Positions 10,764 to 21,400 of a stretch of DNA of 64,000 nucleotides are shown here, in pieces (position 1 is the first letter of the stretch; each line of letters opens with the position of its first letter). The notes beneath the pieces were generated by a model that made no database searches, had not been told where the DNA came from, and was given only the letters and a program-made list of their open reading frames with translations. Both the position numbers and the translations under genes were made by a program. This DNA is from Oscarella lobularis (Eukaryota > Porifera > Homoscleromorpha > Homosclerophorida > Oscarellidae), in NCBI RefSeq assembly GCF_947507565.1, contig NC_089183.1:2914001-2978000 (forward strand), read 5' to 3'.

Positions 10764-13700
10764 ATGCAAATTACGACTGCGATGAGTACCTCGGCCCAGT
10801 TTCTTAGCGCTCTTAGGCGCGGAGAGAAAGTGCAATACAAAAATTTCGTTTACCGAATACAAACTGTCAACCACATGAAACGGGATGATCGGTAAGTCAC
10901 CGTATTCACGGGGCAGGGGCACCTAAAAAAAGACCACCGCGCTGCATGTCGTCGGAAAGTTGTATCGCCGTTTGAGTTAGTGGAGGATTTTCTAGAGAGT
11001 TGTGCCTAAAGCGATCCTAATTGAAAATATCCACAAAAGGGTAGAGGGGGTCTTTTCGGTCCTTGTGCCAGACTACGTTTTGTACTGTCGCTGCACTACC
11101 CTTCTAGTAAGAATAGCATTTCTGCCGTAGTTTAGCTAGTACGAAACGAAGGCTTAAGGCCGATTCACACTGGCGACGTAACGTAACGTAGCGTAAGAAA
11201 TCTTCTCTTGATTGGACGCTTGCCTTTGTGACATCACTCTCGCTGACCATATATGGAAGTTACGTTACGTCGCCAGTGTGAATCGGCCTTCACAGTTCTT
11301 GCCACACAGTCACGTGCAGGCTCCGCCCCGTGAATATGCTATTGTCGACGAAGGCTTAGTACGGCCCTGATTGTTTCGTAGCTGGTATTGTTCAGACTGC
11401 TCTAACGATGAAGATGCAGTCCTTTGTATAGAAGGGGATAATGAGGCTATTTTGGAAAGTGATAGCCTTCCGTTTGACGTTTCATGCCTGACTGAAGTAT
11501 CGGCCGTAAGTATTCATTGTACCGTTGCACAAAATATTTCACTAGAAAGTATGAGTGGCATTACAAGAGTACAAATAGGCCGAATGCAAGACGACGGCGA
11601 GTTAGCCTCTCTACCACTCCTGCCTTCGTGTCTCACAGAACTATGTGTGATCCGTGTTCACGAAGATAACATCATAGCTGCAGTAGAGTCGCAAAGAGAG
11701 CTACGCTCTCTGTCCATCAGAAAGACTTTATTCAAGAAGTATGCAGCGCTATGGAACAGCAGATTCGAACGTCTGCCTCATGATCAAGAGAAGTGGTTGA
11801 AACTACAGAACCTAGAAGAACTCACGTTGTGTGAGTGTGGTCTGCAACTATTTCCCTTACGTATCGGTGAACTACGTGCACTGAAGAAACTCCATTTGCG
11901 TGGAAACAGTAAATTGAAAAATCTTCCTGAAGATATAGGGTTGAAACTAGAGAACCTGGAAGATCTCAATTTGCGGGAGTGTGATCTCCAACAACTGCCG
12001 ATTAGTTTGAGTAACCTAACTGCATTGAAGAAGCTTGATTTGAGTAGAAACAGTGAATTGAAAAGTCTTCCTGAAGATATAGGGTCAACACTGGAAGAAC
12101 TCGATTTGTGGGACTGTGATCTACAACAATTTCCAATTAGTTTAGGTAACCTAACTGCACTGAAGAAACTCAATTTGGGTAAAAACAGCGAATTGAAATG
12201 TCTTCCTGAAGATATAGGGTCAAAACTGGAGAACCTGGAGGAACTCAACTTACGGGAGTGTGGTCTCCAACAATTGCCAATTAGTTTGAGTAACCTAACT
12301 GCATTGAAGAAGATTGATTTGAGTAGAAACAGTAAATTGAAAAGTCTTCCTAAAGATATTGGGTCAAAACTACAGAACCTGGAAGATCTCAATTTGTGGG
12401 ACTGTGACCTACAACAAATTCCAAGTAGTTTAAGTAACCTAACTGCACTAAAGAAACTCAATTTGAGTGGAAACAGAGAATTGAAAAGTCTTCCTGATGA
12501 TATAGGGTCAAAACTACAGAATTTGGAAGATCTCTATTTGTGGAACTGTGGTCTACAACGATTGCCAATTAGTTTAAGTAACCTAACTGCACTAAAAAAA
12601 CTCAATTTAGGTATAAACAGTGAATTGCAAAGTCTTCCTGATGATATAGGGTCAAAACTACAGAACCTGGAAGAACTAAACTTGCGCCGGTGTGGTCTAA
12701 AACAGATTCCAATTAGTTTGAGTAGCCTAACGGCACTGAAGATGCTTGATTTAAGTGGAAACAGTGAATTGAAAAGTCTTCCTGAAGATATAGGGTCAAA
12801 ACTACAGAACCTGGAAGAGCTCAATTTGTGGGACTGTGATCTACGGCAGTTGCCAATTAGTTTGAGTAACCTAGATGCACTAAAGAAACTTAATTTGGGT
12901 AAAAACAGTGAATTGAGAAGTTTTCCTGAAGATATAGGATCAAAACTACAAAACCTGGAAGAACTCGATTTGCGTGAGTGTGGTCTACAACAATTTCCAA
13001 TTAGTTTGAGTAACCTAGCTGCACTGAAGAAGCTTCGTTTGGGTGGAAACAGTGAATTGAAAAGTCTTCCTGAAGATATGTTGTGGAAGCTACAGAACCT
13101 GAAAGAACTCGATTTGCAGTATAGCGGTTTAGAAGAACTACCATCGAGTTTGGGATTGCTGGAAAGTCTGAATGTGACTAATTGCTACCTGACACGTTTG
13201 CCTTCGCGAATTGGAAAATTAAAGTATCTAAAATGCTCAGGTAATCCCATAACTTTTCCACCAATCGGAGTTTGGAAGCAAGGATTAGCTGCAATTCGAG
13301 CCTATTTTTCCTCAGAAATACGGATTTTGTCAAGACGAGTGAAGATTGTTGTTTCGGGTGATAGTGGTTCAGGAAAAACAAGCCTATTTCAAAGTATGCT
13401 CCGTAACGCATCATTTTGCACGTGCGCCGAAGACAGAACAATAGGTGTGGAAGAATATGAATTGACGTGGACTGACAAGCGTGCCAAAATTATTGACTGC
13501 GGTGGGCAGAGGTGCTATCTTTTAACTAATCAATTATTCGTCAGCGAAAATGGCTTGGTAGTCATTGTAGTCGATGTTCAGCATTATGAGCTGACGGAGG
13601 CAAGCTTTCATGAGCATATAGGAAAGTATCTACAAGTTGTGTACGAGCGGAATGAGAATTGCTACGTCTTTTGCGTTTTTACAAAAGTTGATCTCATGCC

Positions 13701-15837
13701 TAACGCTTGGGATCGTAGACCGTATCAAGAAGAGTTCACCCGCCAAATAGAAGATTTCACAGATTATCGAAAAGGTGTTGTAGAAGAAATCAGTAAGTGG
13801 AATGCAGAGAAAGCTGCGTTCTTTGAGAAACAGGATATACGCGTTGACAAAGAAGTTTTTTTCACTTCAGCAAAAGACGTGAGCAGTGTTAAAGAATTTA
13901 AACATTTTATTAATCAACTGACTGACAAAGAAAACCTTTTTCCAAGCGCTGGTGACATTGTCCCAGAAACGTGGTACAATTTTGAAGAAAGAGTTGAAAG
14001 AGAATGCAGACATACTCAGAATGGCCTATCTGCTTTGAAAGTAGATTTTTTAAACAAATTGGGCAGTCAGTTCAAATTGTCCAAAGATGAAGTTCTGATT
14101 GTTCTAAGGTATTACCATCAAGTTGGCACTTTATTGTATTTTGATCAATCTCGCTTGGCTGATATTGTTTTCGGATCGAGCAAAAAAGTTGTTGATGCGC
14201 TGAAGCAAATTTTTCGTCACGATTACGACGTATTAGTATACGAAAGCGGAACAACGAAAATTAGTTCCGAACGATTTATCGAGGATAAGAAGGAGCTGTC
14301 TAGCAACGCAACTCTATCAATTCCATTGCTGAAAGCTCTTCTACGGGGTCGAAAGCTTGACGCGGAAAGCGTCAACATTTTTGTCAAAATGTTGTTATCG
14401 TTCGATTTCGCCTACATAAAAGGCGGACATGGATTGTCCAAAGAAGACAGCAATGATGACATTGTTGATCGTTTAGAGAAAGCCGAAGATTGCCTCTTAG
14501 TGCCTTGGTTACTTAGTCAAGGCTGCCCTTCTGATGCAATGGAAAGCTTTCCCGCGGATTGTCCAAGAAGTTGTATTGAAGTGCAGCTTTCATACTCTTT
14601 TGCTTTTACTCTTCCTCTGGGAATTTTTCAACTATTTTCAGCTCGATGTCACGAGATCAGCCCACTAATTCGTCATTGGAATAATGGATTTACGCTGTCG
14701 TATGGTCCAGTTAAGACTAAATTTACGTGCGACGAACGTGCGACTAATGCAGAAATCCTTTGCCAATGTCGCACACCTAAATCCCGGAATGCATTAGATC
14801 GACTGTTTCACGTGTTTTGGAGATGCATTGTTCAGCTGCAAACGCTATTGAAAAGATTTCCTGGGAGTTTATATAGCGTTTATTTTGACTACTCCGACGG
14901 CGACCGTACAATGAAGAAGCAGCAGGTCCAAATATCATCACCAGATTGGCATCTAAAAACTCTTCGTTCCGCCAAACCTAGAGAACTTCAGGCATGCAGC
15001 AACAGCATTAAACGAGGTACAGTACAAACAGATCATTAGGCTAAAACTTTATTTTACTTTACTCTCCAGCTCTGAAGTCATATGAGCGTCAACTGGATGA
15101 AATATTTTCGAATGCATGTGGAAGCCTTGTTACCTCACAAGATGCGAAATCGGTCGCAAAGTCAGTGAGTCGGTGTTGCTCTGCGAAAAAGCAAATCAAG
15201 GACCTTGCTCTTATCCTGAACGTCAGTTGTCCTAGCCTGGTAGCAGACGAAGTTGACACAAGTCAAGTCCTTCAATTATTAGAGGAATGGTTGAAGCAGT
15301 CTGGAAAAAACGCCCTTGTTGCTGTTCTTACCGACGCTTTAGAAGACTGTAATTTAGGCAACGTAATCAGCAGCTGTTTTGATGAGTTGGAGGAGGACGC
15401 TCTACCTCAAGCATCTGACACGTCAGAGTCTTCTCGCGTTTGTAAGTCTAATTAAACAATCGAGTAAGGATAAATACATGTTTGTTTTAGACTTAGAAAA
15501 GTCGTCGATCATGGCTTGCCTTCCTCCCCCAAGTACTTGTCTTTACCGGCAAGGCCTAGATTTGAAGGTAGCCATTGCAAAAGTTGGAAATGACAGTTGG
15601 GAAATGATTGCCAGATATCTTGGATTTGAACTCTATGACCTGTCAAATATTCCGCTTCAATACAGTCAAAAAAGTGATAAACTGATGTACATAATTGACA
15701 AGTGGTGTGGCCAGGAAGGCGACAAGGCCACTTTGGGTCAACTGTTGTACGCCTGCGAAGACGCCGGCGTGTCTCAAAATGATATTGCTATGGAATATTC
15801 TAAGCGAATGGCTAGAGCTTCGCTTAGGTGCACATAA
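10764..15837 (+). CDS. LRR-Roc-COR protein with two C-terminal death-like domains
   Basis: Four exons in consistent phase: 10764-10891, 11382-15016, 15070-15441, 15491-15837, giving about 1493 residues. Exon 1 is inferred: it has an ATG, an open frame and a CG|GTAAGT donor that fits the acceptor at 11381. The second exon encodes a short unique region, then an array of leucine-rich repeats (about 11780-13250) built from a nearly identical double unit of about 48 residues. A Roc GTPase follows, with G1 GDSGSGKTS, G3 DCGGQ and G4 TKVD, and then a COR-like region. The last two exons each encode an approximately 80-residue helical segment with the W/L pattern of death domains (for example DSWEMIARYLG). 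Roco proteins are GTP-regulated signalling dimers; the death domains suggest an apoptosis or immunity adaptor role, which is inference. Confidence 0.85.
11156..11290. mobile_element. MITE-like element with 32-bp perfect terminal inverted repeats
   Basis: Bases 11156-11187 and 11259-11290 are exact reverse complements (AAGGCCGATTCACACTGGCG at the left end). The 135-bp element lies in the first intron of the LRR-Roco gene, has no coding capacity, and fits a non-autonomous DNA transposon. No clear target-site duplication was seen. Confidence 0.8.
11939..13090 (+). repeat. Near-identical LRR-coding tandem array (about 147-bp double unit)
   Basis: About eight copies of a compound repeat, each encoding two leucine-rich repeats with the recurring words LSNLTALKKL and SLPEDIGSK. 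Copies are very similar at the DNA level, including silent positions. One copy near 12080 is shortened by a few codons. The homogeneity points to recent expansion or gene conversion. Confidence 0.85.
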
Positions 15838-15964
15838 TTAATTAATCAAGGACTTTCAGTTAGTCTAGCATCGTTGTAGTAGTTTGTACGCAAACGTTTT
15901 AGTTATAGACATTTATTAGGCTTAGACGGAGTGATTTTTTAGAACGCACGCACACATTGTGCAT

Positions 15965-16261
15965 TTAGTCATTTATCGTCACACTGTCCCGGATTAGTTC
16001 TCGCTCCCTGGAGTTTCTCGGCTTTTTCTGTCGATCAATTGTAGCCTTGCGAGTTCTGAAAGTCGATTGGAAGTCGTCCAGCTCGTCGGGAGCTCCGCTA
16101 GTGCTCAAATGGATCCTGGAAGCTTGCTTCTTCTCCGCCATTTCAGCATCGCGTCCTCCAGAGCCACTCGACCCACTTGTACGTAGACGAAGTTTTACAG
16201 TCAGCGGTTTTGCGACATCGAAGAGTCTGCAACGGGCGACGCCGAGAACGAATCGCCCCAA
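15965..16261 (-). CDS. Hypothetical protein, 98 residues
   Basis: A single-exon open frame with an ATG at 16261, rich in Arg, Lys and Ser. Not recognised. Its support is indirect: part of it reappears in degraded form at about 24225-24316, showing it lay inside the duplicated segment. It could be the last exon of a longer gene or a non-coding 3' flank of the neighbouring gene. Confidence 0.35.
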   Translation of the reverse strand: MGRFVLGVARCRLFDVAKPLTVKLRLRTSGSSGSGGRDAEMAEKKQASRIHLSTSGAPDELDDFQSTFRTRKATIDRQKKPRNSRERELIRDSVTIND

Positions 16262-16406
16262 GAACCACTAAGGTCTCAAAAAAAAGAGATAGCCAGGTCT
16301 ATTGTGGAAAAGAAAAATTGAAGTGATATAGTCAGCTTACGCACACAAACAAAAAAACGACAAAGGCACACGCAAATTGGAATCGAGTATTTTCTGGACT
16401 TCCCTT

Positions 16407-18167
16407 TCAGTCGTCGTCCACATTTCGTCTTTTCTTTCGTCCCTTCTTTCTTTTGCCTTTTTTGAAATCTTCTGACGGCGCGGCTGTCTGGGCGTCGTCC
16501 CTTTTATCGTCAGCAGACGTCGCCTTGGCCTCCTTCAGTTCGTCGACCCGAACTTCCTTGCCAACCCCGCCGAGATAGCAGACGACGCACGGGCAAGTTT
16601 CGCGTGGCCTGTATTTCTTATGTACGCTGATGTTCTCGTGTAAACTGACGTCGACGACGAGAAAAATTGCTTCTTCTCTCTCCTTGATCAGGTTGAAAAA
16701 CAGGTAGTGCTGCAAGACGTAGGCGTCAAAATCTTTCGTTGCCATTTGTATATCAGTGAATAGAACGTAGATCGCGCTTCCCTCCTTTCTGAATAACTCG
16801 GTTTGGAGAGTCTCGCTTCGTTTGAGATATCGAATGCCCTTTTCGCGCAGAAGCAGGTAGAAATCGATGGAATTTCGTATCGTCGAGCCCTCGGGAATTT
16901 GTTCCTCTAGGAATTTGCGAACGTTCTTCTCGCTGCACGCGTTCTTTTCAAACGCCTCCAAAACCTCGCCAACGAGGTCTTTGCTCGAGTTTCCCGATCG
17001 GAATTTGACGAGCTCGGCTTGAATTTCCTCCTTGAACGCGATTTCCTGTCTCGCCATTATTTCCTTTTGCTCCAAAAACGACGTCCTGAGCTTCTTGTCG
17101 AGAACGTCGGCAAGAATCTCCACTTCGGCGAATCGGTCGGAAAACAGTCGCTTGGCGCGCTGCAGTTCTTCAAAAACCTCTTGAACGCGCTGGGTAGACT
17201 CTTTCTCTAAGGCTTTGACCATGAACTCGACGGCTGCCGCTTGGGCGCTGTCTTTGACAAGCCTAGCGATAGGGAAGAGTTCGTACGCTGTCGGCTTGCC
17301 TTTTCCATCGTTGACTGTTTTCGTCAACTTGGGAACCTATATAGACAATTGATAGTATAACTGAACGTCTATATGTAAGATTGTTTCACCTGACGTAGAT
17401 ACTCTATAGCCTCTTCCATGTTCTGCGGCATGCTGTCCGGCGGCTGGACGTCTCCGTCGATGGTGAACTGAAACGAATTCAAAATGCTCTCCTTTTTGTC
17501 TTCGAACTTTCCTTCCACTTGTGCACCGCCTCCCATTTTTACACCGGCCATATTTGCCTCGATGCTCAATTTTCCTTTAATCTCGCGAGCGGCCTCCTCC
17601 GATTTAGCGGTTTTGGAGAATCCCACCACGGCGTTGGCTCCCCATTGAATTCCGACGACTACGTGAGTACCTAGTTCTTGCTGGAGCAGCTCTGTGTTGA
17701 TGTTTTCCTTGATCTCTTTGCTGAAAACGTTAATGCTCTCCTTGGCGGTGTGCAGTCGAACGCTCAAGGAAGCGGACGCCGTTTTATTGCTTTCGTTGTG
17801 TCGATTGAGAAATTTTGCTGATCCGGTGAGCTCGAACGAACAGGAGCCCACTTGGAGGCTGATTCGGAGACTCGCGTCGATGCCCAGCGAATCGGCTTTC
17901 GACTTGAAGCTGTCTTCGGACGAGTAGTCGGCGTGGTATTCGCTTCCTTCGATTCGCGTGACTTTGGGAATCGAATGAAATGCCTGGACCCCTGCAGCAA
18001 AACAAATTACAGTATAGGACGCTTCTATATAGCTGTAGAAATATAATCGTACCGGGCACGAACGAATCCGTGCGAGCGTCGTAGATGGAGCCGATGGGGA
18101 AGACGCGGCCGAGAGCCTGGCGCACGAGCGGCTCTTTCGTCACATCTTTTGCCGCTGGAGTCGTCAT
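16407..18167 (-). CDS. SNTX-like protein, short form 1
   Basis: Exons (minus strand) 18053-18167, 17390-17991 and 16407-17336 join in phase to about 548 residues. The N-terminal part resembles the perforin-related N-terminal domain of the stonustoxin/verrucotoxin-like family, which in animals includes both venom proteins and ordinary cellular proteins. Landmarks are an opening QALGRVFPIGSIYDAR, a THVVVGIQWGA strand, and GDVQPP before the second intron. A helical region and a thioredoxin-like C-terminal part (about 430-500) follow. The SPRY domain of fish venom members is absent. A Lys/Arg-rich tail (KKGKRKKGRKKRRN) could be a nuclear signal. The start ATG at 18167 follows a CATTTGCAG acceptor-like site, so a 5' UTR intron is possible. 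Venom function should not be assumed. Confidence 0.8.
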
Positions 18168-18427
18168 TTCTGCAAATGAGATGGGGGTCAAGTGCTAAAT
18201 AGTTTCTTTGTATACTGTATTGAAACCGTACCGCCCACGTACCGCCCACACCTAGTCTACTTCCTGCATTGCAGCGGAGACTGGTCTATTTGAGTTTCCC
18301 CCGTCTTTCCCTGGTATTTTACCGACACTGCGATTGCTGCTGCAGCTATACCGCGAATTATATTGTCTGATTTTTCATCTTATCATTTTTTACAGTGGTG
18401 AACTGTGTCCGGGCCTTTGTCTACAGA
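18168..18427. promoter_or_regulatory. Shared divergent promoter region, pair 1
   Basis: Only about 260 bases separate the start codons of the short (minus) and long (plus) SNTX-like genes. A doubled ACCGCCCAC(G/A) motif lies at about 18229-18250. Shared regulation of the two genes is inferred from the geometry. Confidence 0.5.
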
Positions 18428-21400
18428 ATGTCGACCGAAAGCGAACCGCAGATACTCCGTCGTCAGGCGCTCGGCCGCCTTTTTCCCCTCGGTGCCCTCT
18501 ACGACGCTCGAAGCGACACATTCGTCCCAGGTTCGCGTGCAATCGTCGAAATTTCTCTGCACCTAGACTCTATCAAAAGTCGTCCACGTAGGAATCGCTT
18601 TATACGACTCCATTCCAGCCGAAGCGCAATCGTCAGCCCATATCAGCTCGTGCTACGTCAATTACGCGACCACGGACAGCTTCTCGTCTCGATGCGACAT
18701 TCTCAACGTCGAGACGCATCTTCGCGTCAATCTCCTCTTCTTCAGCATCGGAATATCGGGCAAATTCTTTCTCCGACACTCGCAAAGTCATCGCACCGTC
18801 TCGGCAGCGCTCGCCGTCAACCTGCGAACGATCAAGGAGAGCCTGGCGCTGAATAACGAGCAACTGAAGGCGTTTCTCATCGACGAAGCGCTGCGCTACG
18901 ACGATGCGACGCACGTCGTCGCGGGCGTCGATTGGGGAGCGAACGCCGTCGTCGAGTTTTCGTCCACTGTTGGTGACGTCAAAACGGCTAGATCGACGAG
19001 CGGATTGCTCGGCGGGGCGGTTGCCATGGCGGCAGAAAAATTGAATCGGAACCTCGCCGAAGACTTTCCTCCAATTTTTAATAATTTCAATTTTGACGTT
19101 AGCGGGGATGTCGTGCCGCCGAATGGAAGGCCTCGGTCGATTGCGGAGGCTTTGGATTTTCTACGGCAGGTATTGAGAAGTCAATTATAATAAATAATCG
19201 ATATCTGTTTTTTAGGTTCCTAAGTTGGCTACGACGACCAACGGCGGAAAAGGGAAGCCTGTCGCTTACGAGTTGTTTCCCTTGTCCGTGCTGCGAGGCG
19301 ACGACTCCGACTTGTTTCGACCTCTCACCGACGAATACATTAATTCGATCCTTCAATTCTACGAAGATCTGCAGGAGCACGAGAAGACGCTCAATGACGC
19401 GATAGAGGAGTGGGAGCGACGGTCGCACCTGCAGAAACTAGACGCGGCGATTGCGAAGCTCAGAGAAATGAAAGAAGAAATTTCCGCTCAATCGAAAGCG
19501 TTAACGAGAAATATGGACGTCATTAGGAAACTCACGGAGGATCTGAAATTTTACTCGATATTGACCGCCGCCTTGCGACGCTTCCACTCGTTCTTATCCG
19601 ATAAACGCGTCCTTCTTCTTCCGCGAGGAAGTCGCTTGGAGACCCGACTTCCGCGGCCCGATAGCGGCCGGGATTTGCGCGTGCTGTTCACGCGCTTTCG
19701 TCCGCTGGAAGCCGACCCGGGCCTCGTGGCCGCCTTCGAAAGCGAACACGGGGATTTCGTGAAACGGCGCGACGGAACGGGGACGTCGAGCGCGGCGGCG
19801 GCGGCGGCGTCGACGGACTTTCTGATCGTCGACGTCGAACTTCACCCGATGCACGGATCGAAGGACGGCACGACGAAGATATTTCGTTGCGTGGTTACGA
19901 AACCGCCTCCTTTACCCAAACCGCTGCCTTCGAAATCGCCGCCGCCTTCGCCGTCTCCTTCACCCAAACCTTCTCCTTTGTTGAAATCGCCGCCGCCTTC
20001 GCCGTCTCCTTTTGGTCGTGACAAAGTCCTGGGTCTTCTCAGACGAAATATCGCGGACGCTGTTTTTCATGGCCGCATTCGCGACGGCTATGCGACGAAA
20101 CCGTTGGGAAAATTTGAAACTGAAGCTGATATCGTCGAAGACAAGGAAAGGCCGGATCTCTTATCGGAAAAGGACCACGGCTTTTCTCTATACGCGGCTG
20201 ATAGCGAGAGCAGATCTAATCTCAAGGGCCGTTTAGTTCGAAAATACTTCGATAGGAAGAGCGAGGGCATTGGAACACCGGCGTGGTGCAGCGCCTTCAG
20301 ACGTCACGTGGAGGCAATCGTTCAGAGACGATTATCAAGAGTTAGAGAATGGATTCGTATCAATACCGAAGCGTTTAGGAACGATAGCGCCGTAGCGACT
20401 CTTCTGTCGAACGCGGAAGTCGACCACTTCATCCCACTTCGTCAGTTTTGGACGATTTGCGAGCAAAAGTGTCAACAATGCGATCGACTCTGTTTGAAAC
20501 GAAGCCAACACGATGAAGAACACGATTGCTACACGAACCACAAATGCGAGCATCGTTGCTCTTATTGCTCCGACTCCGACGCGGGGCGCGTTTACGTGTG
20601 CCGTCATTGCGGCGGTCACTCGGGCCCGCATCGGTGCAGCGAGAACGAGCACCTGTGCGAGAGCGCGTGCGACCTGGCGGCGCATCGCGGTTGTCTCGGA
20701 ACGTGCTCGCGAGACGTCGCTCACGTTCTCGATGCCGGCGACGAGGTGCACCGATGCAAAGCCAAAGTTCATTATTGCATCGAACGATGCGATTTCCTTG
20801 AGTGCAATCTCGATTGCTCGAAGTCGTACGATCACGACGGAGGACACGAATGCTCCGTCTATCATTGCCCGATGCTTTGTTCGATGGACTCGTGCAGCAA
20901 CCGTTGTTTGCGTGAAGACGAGTCTCACTCGTTGGACGAAGATGCGCTGCACATTTGCAAGGACAGTCATAGTTGCACGGAAGCGTGCGAAATGCCTGGA
21001 CATTGCGCTATAATCTCATCGACAGTGGAAGGGTCAGAAGAAACTGAGACGTACACGGGTCGGTTCGACACCTTTAGCTACGTTAAGAAAGCTCCGCCGC
21101 TCCTAGAAAGAAAACGATGTGCGATTCCTATTCCTCCAGGCCAGACGCAACACGAGGGTACTCACTGTCATTATCTTCCGGACAGCCCGCCCGAGATTCA
21201 TTTCTGCACGTCGCAGTGCCCCACGTGTCAGAGCGCGTGCACGAAGGAGTTGAATCACGAGGGCCGGCACAGGATCGTACACTCCAACATAATCGATCGA
21301 GTATTTGTAAGCCAAAGGGCAATAGTTAACGTACACGTAGGCGAACGCAAGTACGGTCCAGGCGAGTCAGCTCACGCGGAAATCTGCGACGACTTTTGCC

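Noticed and set aside
10707..10922. A 71-codon minus-strand frame
   Set aside because: It overlaps the inferred first exon of the LRR-Roco gene and has no recognisable features.
11784..12824. Long minus-strand open frames opposite the LRR array
   Set aside because: They are antisense shadows of the repetitive coding sequence.
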